Shown here one piece after another: positions 1-5,326 of a DNA stretch of 8,831 nt (positions are counted from its first letter, which is position 1; the number at the start of each line of letters is the position of its first letter). A program made the translations under genes and the position numbers. This DNA is from Thermoanaerobaculia bacterium (GTDB taxonomy: Bacteria > Acidobacteriota > Thermoanaerobaculia > Gp7-AA8): contig JAMPYE010000163.1 of assembly GCA_023700825.1 (NCBI GenBank), forward strand, positions 1 to 8,831, written 5' to 3'. The notes under the pieces are model-generated. The model saw only the letters and a program-made list of their open reading frames with translations. It had not been told where the DNA came from and did no database searches.

Positions 1-2
1 AG

Positions 3-101
3 AATGTCGAATGAAGAACGAGGATTGAAGAACCGCCGGCCGGTGCGAGTTTCGTGCGTCGGGCTTCCTCATTCTCCATTCCTCATTCTTCATTCGACAT
101 T
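3..101. repeat. Imperfect inverted repeat, intergenic hairpin element
   Basis: The arms at 3-32 and 72-101 are reverse complements at 27 of 30 positions, with 21 of 22 in the outer part (3-24 against 80-101). They enclose a GC-rich 39-nt loop. The arms are built from short GAATGAAGAA-like / TTCTTCATTC units and are much more AT-rich than the surrounding genes. Transcribed in either direction it would fold into a long hairpin. It could be the end of an upstream transcription unit, a REP- or MITE-like dispersed element, or a recombination scar. The left end lies at the window edge, so its full extent is unknown. Confidence 0.75.
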
Positions 102-149
102 TCGGTTTCTGAGACAAAGGCTGCGGGTGAGGTTCTGGCGCGAGGCACA

Positions 150-177
150 GGAAATTGCCGAAAAATGGAAATTCAGA
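150..177 (+). promoter_or_regulatory. Candidate ECF-type promoter upstream of the sigma gene
   Basis: GGAAATT (150-156), a 16-nt spacer and TCAGA (173-177) resemble the RpoE-like ECF promoter pattern GGAACTT-N16-TCTGA, with one mismatch in each box. The site lies in an AT-rich patch (151-183) about 90 nt before the sigma start. ECF sigma factors often transcribe their own gene, so such a site would make sense here. A second GGAAATT at 167-173 gives a direct repeat with 17-bp period, which could equally be a repeated regulator site. This is pattern matching only. Confidence 0.3.
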
Positions 178-189
178 AAAATCGCCTCA

Positions 190-203
190 CCCGCGAACGC
201 GGG
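190..203. repeat. Short palindrome in the sigma gene leader
   Basis: CCCGCG (190-195) and CGCGGG (198-203) form 6-bp inverted arms around AA. It lies between the candidate promoter and the sigma start, where an operator or leader hairpin could sit. An 8-bp palindrome GTTTAAAC follows at 217-224. GC-rich palindromes of this size arise by chance in such DNA, so function is uncertain. Confidence 0.3.
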
Positions 204-249
204 CGGGGGTGCCTGTGTTTAAACGGTCGTGAGAAGCTCGTGGACTGGT

Positions 250-255
250 GGAGAG
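250..255 (+). promoter_or_regulatory. Ribosome binding site that favours the ATG at 265
   Basis: GGAGAG lies 9 nt before the ATG at 265. The in-frame GTG at 229 has no comparable purine-rich site just upstream and would add 12 residues that do not look like a sigma factor N-terminus. I therefore start the sigma gene at 265. Confidence 0.6.
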
Positions 256-264
256 ACCCTTGCG

Positions 265-852
265 ATGACCCCGCATGGTGACGTGCTCGCCCTGGCGGTA
301 CACCGCCGCGAGGATGGAGCGTTCGAACAGCTCGTCGAGCAGTTCGAGCGGCAGCTCTTCAATTACGTCTACCGGCTGATCCAGAACGTGCACGACGCGC
401 AGGAGGTCGTGCAGGACACGTTCCTGCGCGCGCACCGGGCGCTGACGCGCCAGTACGACGAACCGAAGTGTTCGGCGCTTCTCGTGAGGCCGTGGCTCTA
501 CCGGATCGCGAGAAACCTCGCGCTCAACAAGCGGCGAGGGCTGCGGGCGCATGTCGAGCAGCCGCTTCCGGCGGAAGAGCACGCCGGCTTCAAGCCGTCG
601 GTCCGCCCGCCGGCGCTTCTCTGCGCGATCGAAACGCGCGAGGAGCTCGAGCGCCTCGATCGGGCGCTGGCCACGCTCCCGGTCGAGGCACGCGAGCTCG
701 TCTTTCTGAGGTTCATCGAGGAAATGTCGTACGCGGAAATCGCGAAGACGACGGGGTTGGGTGAGGCAGTGTTGCGGGGCAAGGTCTTTCGCTCGCTGCG
801 CCAGCTGCGCGACACGCTCGCCGTCGCCAAGGAGACTGCCCATGCGATGTGA
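265..852 (+). CDS. ECF-family RNA polymerase sigma factor
   Basis: This 195-residue protein has the two-domain layout of ECF sigma factors, which direct RNA polymerase to a small stress regulon. Sigma region 2 spans about residues 19-92. It includes the core-binding and -10-melting helices (the LFNYVYRLIQNVHDAQEVVQDTFLRAHRA part) and the helix around RPWLYRIARNLALNKRR. Sigma region 4 spans about 130-183 (LPVEARELVFLRF, then the SYAEIAKTTGLGEAVLRGKV helix-turn-helix) and would read the -35 element. The second HTH helix differs from the common TVKSR pattern, so its promoter preference may be unusual. The linker between domains is about 35 residues. Its stop codon lies inside the start of the next gene (11-nt overlap), which points to translational coupling with that gene's zinc-finger anti-sigma domain. 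Family assignment is firm; the regulon is unknown, but the partner suggests DNA alkylation stress. Confidence 0.93.
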   Translation: MTPHGDVLALAVHRREDGAFEQLVEQFERQLFNYVYRLIQNVHDAQEVVQDTFLRAHRALTRQYDEPKCSALLVRPWLYRIARNLALNKRRGLRAHVEQPLPAEEHAGFKPSVRPPALLCAIETREELERLDRALATLPVEARELVFLRFIEEMSYAEIAKTTGLGEAVLRGKVFRSLRQLRDTLAVAKETAHAM

Positions 853-1738
853 CAGCGCGCTGATCCGGCTCGACGAGCTGCGTGCCGGCGAGCTTCCGGC
901 TGACGAGGCGAAGGAAGTCCGCGAGCACCTGGCCGGCTGCCACTGGTGTGAAGACGACCGGATGGAGTACGAGGCGCTGGCCGCAAAACTTCCCGCGCTC
1001 GTTCGCGAGTGCCCGGTGAGTTGCGTGGAAACCGTGCGCGACCTCTGCGCTCACGGGTACGACCTCGTCGAAACCGAGGCGCTCTCCGTTCGCGTCGCCT
1101 TCTCGAGCCGCGGAATCACCAGGATCTCTCCGGTCAGCGTGAGCGAGGAGAGCTTCAGGAACGAATACCGGGAGCGGATGGGGCGCGAGCTCGAACAGCG
1201 CGAGCTTTCCGATCGCCTTCGGGGCGAGGTCCTGAAGGCGCTTCACGGCGAGCGGCTCAGGAACCCCGACGTCGACATCGACGAGCTCCCCGAGTTCGAG
1301 CAGAAGGTCCTGCGCAAGCTTCTCGAGATCCCTCCCGGTGAGGTGCGCACCTACGCGTGGGTTGCGCGCGAGACCGGAAGCCCGGCTGCCGTGCGCGCCG
1401 TCGGCAATGCCTGCGCCCGCAACCCTGTGCCGTTCGTCGTTCCGTGCCACCGCGTCATCCCCTCGTCCGGCGGAGTCGGCAACTACGGCTTCGGAGAGGC
1501 GATGAAGCGGGAGCTTCTGGCCGGCGAAGGAGTAGACATCGCGACGATCGAGTCGATGTCGAAGCGCGGTTTCCGCTACGTCGCTTCGCGTACCACAGGC
1601 ATCTACTGCTTCCCGACCTGCCGCGACGCGAAGCGCATCCGCGAGGAGAACCGGGTGCTCGTCCGTGACGAACGCGACGCCGCGGCGAAGGGCCTTCGCG
1701 CCTGCGCGCACTGCAGGCCGCTGGCGAAGAGCGCGTAG
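842..1738 (+). CDS. Anti-sigma zinc finger fused to Ogt/MGMT and Ada zinc domain
   Basis: This 298-residue protein has three domains. Residues 1-40 match a zf-HC2 anti-sigma finger: Cys3, then after 25 residues His29-x3-Cys33-x2-Cys36, the usual ZAS ligand spacing. Residues about 72-232 are an O6-alkylguanine-DNA alkyltransferase. They contain PCHRV with acceptor Cys202, the RAVGNA recognition helix with arginine-finger Arg185, Asn194, Tyr171 and Glu229 at the expected MGMT positions. Residues about 241-293 match the Ada metal-binding domain: RTTGIYC, Cys256-x3-Cys260 and Cys288-x2-Cys291, with a Cys-to-Cys gap close to that of E. coli Ada. Cys256 corresponds to Ada Cys38, the acceptor of methyl from phosphotriesters. 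There is no AraC domain and no membrane segment. A strong AAGGAG (829-834) lies 7 nt before the ATG. By inference it holds the ECF sigma factor and releases it after self-methylation; a repair enzyme with only a vestigial finger is the alternative. Confidence 0.92.
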   Translation: MRCDSALIRLDELRAGELPADEAKEVREHLAGCHWCEDDRMEYEALAAKLPALVRECPVSCVETVRDLCAHGYDLVETEALSVRVAFSSRGITRISPVSVSEESFRNEYRERMGRELEQRELSDRLRGEVLKALHGERLRNPDVDIDELPEFEQKVLRKLLEIPPGEVRTYAWVARETGSPAAVRAVGNACARNPVPFVVPCHRVIPSSGGVGNYGFGEAMKRELLAGEGVDIATIESMSKRGFRYVASRTTGIYCFPTCRDAKRIREENRVLVRDERDAAAKGLRACAHCRPLAKSA

Positions 1739-1742
1739 GGAA

Positions 1743-1892
1743 GTTGTTAGTTTTTAGTTGTTAGTTGTTAGACACGCAGCGTAGTCGAGCAACGAGCAGC
1801 TACGAACGTTCCACGCGAGGTACCTGACTTCGCCAGGGAAGTCAGCGCAGCAGGCGCAGTCGTCTAACAACTAACAACTAACAACTAACAAC
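1743..1892. repeat. 150-bp element with inverted heptamer-array ends
   Basis: The left arm (1743-1773) carries four TTGTTAG heptamers, one with a G-to-T change. The right arm (1862-1892) carries four perfect CTAACAA heptamers. The two 31-nt arms are reverse complements at 30 of 31 positions. The 88-nt interior has normal GC content and includes a smaller hairpin. No coding region and no obvious target-site duplication are visible. The element fills most of the gap between the Ogt/Ada fusion and the phosphatase and ends 6 nt before the phosphatase Shine-Dalgarno, so any phosphatase promoter lies in or before it. It could be a MITE-like insertion, a dispersed intergenic hairpin, or a strong transcription or RNA-processing signal. 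Confidence 0.85.
1824..1845. repeat. Perfect 8-bp hairpin inside the heptamer element
   Basis: CTGACTTC (1824-1831) pairs perfectly with GAAGTCAG (1838-1845) across a 6-nt loop (GCCAGG). No T-run follows, so it is not a classical intrinsic terminator. It may be the structured core of the surrounding repeat element. Confidence 0.6.
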
Positions 1893-1908
1893 CACCCCGG
1901 AGTCCCCG

Positions 1909-2610
1909 ATGTCCATCGCCTTTACAGTCCCTGCTGAAAGCAAAGCCCGCGCGCACTACGAGACGCACGCGGTCTCGGTTCCCGCGCGATCGTTCACGGG
2001 TGACTTCTACAGCGCGATGAGTGCGCGCGACGGCGGGCTCGTCTTCGCGCTGGGTGATGTCGCGGGCAAGGGGCTCGACGCCGCGGTGATGATGGCGATG
2101 CTGCAGGAGCAGCTCGAGCACATGGTGACGGAACGTTGCGATCCGCGAGTCGCTGACCTGATCGCCGCGATCGACGAGGTCGCCTCCGAGGAGATGCCGT
2201 CGAACAAGTTCGCGACGCTCGTCGTGGGGCGGTTCTGCAACGAGGGGTTCGTGCGCATGGTGAACGCGGGACACACGCCGCCGGTCATTCTCCGCGCGGA
2301 CGGCACGATCGAGACGATCGGCTCGACCGGCCCGGTCGTCGGCCTGATCCGGGGCGCCGCCTGGCGGGTGCACGACGCGCTGCTTGCCCCGGGAGATTCG
2401 CTCGTTCTCTACTCCGATGGAGTGACCGAGGCGGAGTCGCCCGAAGGGGAGGAGCTCGGAGTCGAGGGCGTGCACGTCGCGCTTACGGGGCGCGAGGGTG
2501 AAGACTCCGCGAGCCTGGCTCGCCACCTTTTCGACGCCACGGCGCGGCACCGCGCCGGCGCGCCGCCAGCCGACGACACGACGGTCATGGTCGTCAAGCG
2601 GATCGGTTGA
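1909..2610 (+). CDS. Stand-alone SpoIIE/RsbU-type PP2C phosphatase
   Basis: This 233-residue protein is a PP2C-like Ser/Thr phosphatase of the SpoIIE/RsbU class. The family uses two metal ions and typically dephosphorylates STAS-domain anti-anti-sigma proteins in partner-switching pathways. Visible motifs in order are FTGDFY (Asp32), GDVAGKGLDAAVMMA (Asp50), the NAGHTPPVI strand (119-127), GDSLVLYSDGVTEA (Asp170) and ADDTTVMVVKR (Asp222-Asp223). These supply the expected metal-binding aspartates, so it should be active. Unlike most relatives it has no GAF, PAS, HAMP or response-regulator domain in front; the phosphatase motif begins about 29 residues from the start. GGAG at 1899-1902, 6 nt before the ATG, supports the start. 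No STAS or HATPase partner is in the window, so its substrate cannot be named. The C-terminal ADD motif is intact and the gene looks complete. Confidence 0.93.
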   Translation: MSIAFTVPAESKARAHYETHAVSVPARSFTGDFYSAMSARDGGLVFALGDVAGKGLDAAVMMAMLQEQLEHMVTERCDPRVADLIAAIDEVASEEMPSNKFATLVVGRFCNEGFVRMVNAGHTPPVILRADGTIETIGSTGPVVGLIRGAAWRVHDALLAPGDSLVLYSDGVTEAESPEGEELGVEGVHVALTGREGEDSASLARHLFDATARHRAGAPPADDTTVMVVKRIG

Positions 2611-2634
2611 AATCGTAGCGAAGACTCCTGCCTT

Positions 2635-2673
2635 GCCTACCTGGCAAAGGCCTCAGGCCTTTGCCAGGTAGGC
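2635..2673. repeat. Perfect 39-nt palindrome, strong hairpin
   Basis: Two 19-nt arms, 2635-2653 and 2655-2673, are exact reverse complements around a single central C (2654). In RNA this would give about an 18-bp stem with a TCA loop. It lies 24 nt after the phosphatase stop and before the toxin-antitoxin promoter. That is a natural place for a (bidirectional) terminator or an insulating hairpin, but no T-tract follows on either strand. A dispersed palindromic element is the alternative. Confidence 0.85.
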
Positions 2674-2702
2674 TTCGCCGATTCCTTACCACATGGTACG
2701 AT
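2674..2702 (+). promoter_or_regulatory. Candidate promoter of the toxin-antitoxin operon
   Basis: TTCGCC (2674-2679), a 17-nt spacer and TACGAT (2697-2702) loosely match a housekeeping -35/-10 pair. Transcription would begin about 2709-2712, almost at the antitoxin ATG, so the mRNA may be leaderless. The -35 match is weak. The overlap of the -10 with the inverted repeat at 2681-2713 is what an autoregulated promoter would show. Confidence 0.35.
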
Positions 2703-2713
2703 TGGTAAGGAAT
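2681..2713. promoter_or_regulatory. Probable antitoxin operator (10-bp inverted repeat)
   Basis: ATTCCTTACC (2681-2690) and GGTAAGGAAT (2704-2713) are perfect inverted arms around a 13-nt spacer. A third GGTA half-site at 2695-2698 makes a nested TACCA-CA-TGGTA. The right arm runs into the antitoxin start codon. AbrB/VapB-type antitoxins, alone or with their toxin, usually repress their own operon by binding such repeats over the promoter, so this is the obvious operator. Confidence 0.6.
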
Positions 2714-2948
2714 GGCCAAGGTCAGATCGACGATCACGAGCAAGGGTCAGACGACGGTTCCGAAGCCGGTTCGCGACGCCCTTGGTGTTTCGTCGGGCAG
2801 GCCGATTTACTGGGAGATTCGAGATGGAGCCGTGGAGGTCTCCGCAGACGAGCCGCCGTTCTTTCGCTGGATCGGCGTCGTTCGAACGGGACGGGGATCG
2901 GCCTCCGACGATGTGAAATCTGCCCGAAAGCGACGAGGCGGGACGTAG
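2712..2948 (+). CDS. AbrB/SpoVT-type antitoxin of a toxin-antitoxin pair
   Basis: This 78-residue protein begins with a swapped-hairpin AbrB DNA-binding domain (about residues 3-46; TITSKGQTTVPKPVRDALGV is the family signature, followed by a beta-rich segment). The remaining 30 residues, with aromatic EPPFFRW and a basic end (KSARKRR), are the likely toxin-binding tail. It should neutralise the downstream PIN ribonuclease and repress the operon. An in-frame TAA at 2706-2708, two codons before the ATG, rules out an upstream start. The AAGGA just before the ATG is too close to act as a normal Shine-Dalgarno, so leaderless initiation is likely. The toxin follows after 3 nt. Family call is firm; whether the pair is active is not shown. 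Confidence 0.92.
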   Translation: MAKVRSTITSKGQTTVPKPVRDALGVSSGRPIYWEIRDGAVEVSADEPPFFRWIGVVRTGRGSASDDVKSARKRRGGT

Positions 2949-2951
2949 CGC

Positions 2952-3365
2952 ATGGCAGTACTCGTCGACACGAACGTGATTCTCTCCGCGGTTACCGACC
3001 GCAACGCCTTTCAGCGAGCCCGGGCCGAGCGTCTCTTCAGGCAGGCGGCTTCGGGGGCGGAGCAGATCGTCATCGCGCAGTTCGTGCTGTTCGAGACGCA
3101 CTACGTAATGCGCAACCTGTACAAACAGTCCGACGCAGACGTCGCCAGGCTGCTGGCAGACCTCGTGGCCCTTCCGGGCGCGGTCGTGCAACACACGCTC
3201 CCGCTCGAGCGGCTGTTCGGGCTGTGGCCGTCGTCGATCCGGGAAATCGCCGACGCCGCACTCGCTGCCACGGCGCTCGACATGGGATGTTCGGTTGCGA
3301 CGTTTGACTCCCGCTTCGTGCGCCGGCTCCGATCGCTCGGTATCGCCGTCTGGAGCCCGAAGTAG
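2952..3365 (+). CDS. vapC: PIN-domain ribonuclease toxin (VapC family)
   Basis: The protein is 137 residues, the usual size for a VapC-type PIN toxin. PIN toxins are Mg-dependent RNases; several characterised ones cut initiator tRNA or rRNA. The four acidic active-site positions are present: Asp6 in LVDTNVIL, Glu48 in FVLFETHYV, Asp101 in IADAALAATAL and Asp119 in VATFDSRF. It therefore looks intact and catalytically competent. The start is 3 nt after the antitoxin stop, with GGGA (2940-2943) 8 nt upstream, so the two are co-transcribed with the antitoxin first. The gene ends 24 nt from the end of the convergent TPR gene, with no clear terminator between them. The cleavage target cannot be inferred from sequence. 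Confidence 0.93.
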   Translation: MAVLVDTNVILSAVTDRNAFQRARAERLFRQAASGAEQIVIAQFVLFETHYVMRNLYKQSDADVARLLADLVALPGAVVQHTLPLERLFGLWPSSIREIADAALAATALDMGCSVATFDSRFVRRLRSLGIAVWSPK

Positions 3366-3389
3366 CTGGTTCGAAAGTCTGCTACGCTC

Positions 3390-5045
3390 TCACACCCCCG
3401 GCAGACACAGACACGCGGATTTCAACTTCACGTCCCCGTCCTTCCAGACGCGTTTGAATTCCGCCTCCACGGCGGCCGCCTCCTTGTTCTTCTTCTGCAG
3501 TCGCAGCGCCCGGCCGAGGCCGTAGAGCGCCCAGCCGTTGTCGGGAAGCCTTGCGAGATCCTCGCGAAAGACCGCCTCCGCCTCCGCGAAGCGGCCCGCC
3601 TGCAGGAGGGCGGCGCCGAGCGGGTGGCGAACCGGCTGGATCCAGTCGGGCGGCTCGTCGTAGCGAAGAGCGTCTTCGCGCTTCGCTCCCTCGCGCAGCG
3701 CGGCGATCCCTTCGTCGATCTTCCCGCTCCGGAACAGGATCTCGCCGTTCATCACCTGCTCGGCCACGTCGAGTATGTCGGAGCCCGAGTTGTTCCCGAA
3801 GGTCGCTTCCGCGGGCACTTTCGCACGGGCCTCGCGGAATGCCGTCTGCTCGCGGCGCGCGGACTCCACGTCATCCTTCGCGGCGTATGCCACCGCGCGT
3901 GCGTAGTGCTGCAGCGCCCGCGAGATCGGCACGAAGTCGGGGAACGCCGGCTCGGCGAGGATGTCGTTCCATTTCCCGAAGCGCATCATCACCTCGAGCG
4001 GCATCGCCATGAAGCCGTCGGCCCACGGGTTTTGCCTGAAGAACTCCAGCGGGATGTCGGAGACCATCTTCCGGATCGTCTTCATCGCGAGTACGCTCTG
4101 CCCCGTCATCATCGCGCCGTAGGTGAGCATGTGGTGGTTGTGCGACATGTAAAGGCGATAGAAGCCCTGCTCCGCCGCCTTCGCGGCGTAGGAGGCGTCC
4201 GCCTTCATCGCCTTGTCGTTCGCGGCGATCGCCTGCTGCCAGCGCCCGCGGCGCACGTCGATGTGCGACGGCATGTGGACCAGGTGCCCCAGGCCCGGCT
4301 GCAGGTCGCGCAGCGTGTCGGCGGCGCGGTCGGCCTTCTCCGGGTTGGGCGACGCCTCGACCGCGTGGATCATGAGGTGGTTCGCGAGCGGGTGCTTCGG
4401 GTCGAGCGCGATCACGGCCTCGAGTGTCGCGACGAGCTCCTCGGTGCCCGGCTGCGGCTTTCCGTCCGCCATCCAGAGATCCCACGGCCTGAGGTCGGCG
4501 AGCGCCTCGGCGAAGAGCGCGCCGACGTCGGCATCTTTCGGATTGGCCTCCCACACCTTGCGCATCGCGTCGGCGTAGGCCTGGTCGAGCGGTTTGCGGT
4601 CCTCGGGCTGCGGGTCGGCGTAGCGCCGCACGAGTGCGTCGATCAGCGCGCGCTCCACCGGCGTGCCTTCGCTTGCGGCGGCCATCGCAAGTCCCGTGGC
4701 CTTCCAGGCCGCGGCTGCGCGCTCGGGAGGAACGACCGGGTTGTTGATGTGTGGCCCGTTCGCGTACGCGACGCCCCAGTGCGCCATCGCGCACGACGGG
4801 TCGAGCTTCGCGGCATGACTGAACGCGCGAATCGCCTCGTCGTGATTGAACGCGTAAACGAACGCGAGCCCCTGGTCGAAGTAGCGTTGCGCCTCCGGTG
4901 TAGTCGTCGTCACCTTGCGCGATAGCCCGCCGAGGCCGTCGAAGAGCGGTGGCGCCTGCGCGATGGCGGGCGACTGAGCCGACGACGCGCTGCTCCCCGT
5001 GAGGAGCGCCATTCCGAGGAGCAGACAGAGATAGATCCTCCGCAT
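3390..5045 (-). CDS. Secreted tetratricopeptide-repeat protein with His/Met motifs
   Basis: The 551-residue protein starts with a Sec-type signal peptide (MRRIYLCLLLGMALLTGSSA, probable cleavage near the SSAQS segment), so it is likely periplasmic or extracellular. The rest is helical. Clear TPR-like units lie around residues 51-84 (RYFDQGLAFVYAFNHDEAIRAF), 474-500 and 506-535; a GRW/AIAAND repeat lies near 267-282. A central block is rich in His and Met: HPLANHLMIH (218-227), GHLVHMPSH (253-261) and MSHNHHM (300-306). I recognise HMPSH-containing TPR proteins as a recurrent bacterial family but know no established function; metal or cofactor binding is a guess. The ATG at 5045 is chosen over an upstream in-frame start at 5243 because AGGAG (complement of 5052-5056) lies 6 nt before it and the signal peptide begins there. 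It is transcribed divergently from the kinase. Confidence 0.85.
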   Translation of the reverse strand: MRRIYLCLLLGMALLTGSSASSAQSPAIAQAPPLFDGLGGLSRKVTTTTPEAQRYFDQGLAFVYAFNHDEAIRAFSHAAKLDPSCAMAHWGVAYANGPHINNPVVPPERAAAAWKATGLAMAAASEGTPVERALIDALVRRYADPQPEDRKPLDQAYADAMRKVWEANPKDADVGALFAEALADLRPWDLWMADGKPQPGTEELVATLEAVIALDPKHPLANHLMIHAVEASPNPEKADRAADTLRDLQPGLGHLVHMPSHIDVRRGRWQQAIAANDKAMKADASYAAKAAEQGFYRLYMSHNHHMLTYGAMMTGQSVLAMKTIRKMVSDIPLEFFRQNPWADGFMAMPLEVMMRFGKWNDILAEPAFPDFVPISRALQHYARAVAYAAKDDVESARREQTAFREARAKVPAEATFGNNSGSDILDVAEQVMNGEILFRSGKIDEGIAALREGAKREDALRYDEPPDWIQPVRHPLGAALLQAGRFAEAEAVFREDLARLPDNGWALYGLGRALRLQKKNKEAAAVEAEFKRVWKDGDVKLKSACLCLPGV

Positions 5046-5326
5046 ACGAGACTCCTTTCCTCGAGACGAGGCCGTCAGATTGTGATGATGCGGAGAGGAT
5101 ACACCAGGGTGGGAACGGGGAGAACGCGGGGCTGCTCGGTGAGAGGCCCCGAGTCCGAACGCGGTTCGATCGCACGATGGGGGAGTCCGCCGGCTCCCAG
5201 CCGGCGATGTACCCGTGGCGCGATCTCGAACCCGCCGCCGCACATTCCTTCGTGCCTCTGGTCACGTCACTTCCGTACCGAGGGCATTAGATTGACAGTC
5301 GAACAACCAAACTCCGGAGTCACGCC
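5046..5326. promoter_or_regulatory. Divergent intergenic region between TPR and kinase genes
   Basis: This 281-bp gap must hold the promoters of both divergent genes. GGAG (5316-5319) 7 nt before the kinase ATG is a clear ribosome binding site, as is the site at 5052-5056 for the TPR gene. TTGACA at 5292-5297 looks like a -35 box, but a -10 at normal spacing would fall on the ribosome binding site, so I do not call it. TTAGAT at 5287-5292 is a weak -10 candidate. No convincing promoter pair could be assigned. Confidence 0.4.
5188..5206. repeat. Perfect 8-bp hairpin in the divergent region
   Basis: CGCCGGCT (5188-5195) and AGCCGGCG (5199-5206) are exact inverted arms around CCC. It lies roughly midway between the two divergent starts. 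It could be an operator shared by both genes or a leader hairpin; there is no T-run to make it a terminator. Confidence 0.5.

Noticed and set aside
4..281. Short plus-strand frames in the left intergenic region
   Set aside because: They read through the inverted repeat and give low-complexity peptides (PHSPFLILHSTF type), with no ribosome binding site or family resemblance.
713..1711. 332-codon minus-strand frame opposite the Ogt/Ada fusion
   Set aside because: The plus strand carries unmistakable PCHRV, zf-HC2 and Ada motifs; the antisense translation resembles nothing and is a GC-rich codon-bias shadow.
1743..1892. CRISPR-like repeats
   Set aside because: The units are contiguous 7-bp repeats with no spacers, arranged as two inverted arrays, and no cas genes are present.
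2693..3307. 204-codon plus-strand frame over the toxin-antitoxin genes
   Set aside because: It is a frame shadow: both the AbrB and PIN signatures are read in other frames with correct lengths and spacing.
3366..3389. Shared terminator between the convergent toxin and TPR genes
   Set aside because: The 24-nt gap has no hairpin with a T-run on either strand.
3624..4925. Long open frame on the plus strand (433 codons) and another on the minus strand at 3871-5265 (464 codons)
   Set aside because: Both are other-frame shadows of the TPR gene. Their translations are Arg/Ala/Gly/Val-rich with no domain, while the TPR frame has a signal peptide, ribosome binding site and repeat motifs.
5292..5297. 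TTGACA as the kinase -35 box
   Set aside because: A -10 at 16-18 nt spacing would fall on the ribosome binding site at 5316-5319, leaving no room for a transcript start before the ATG.
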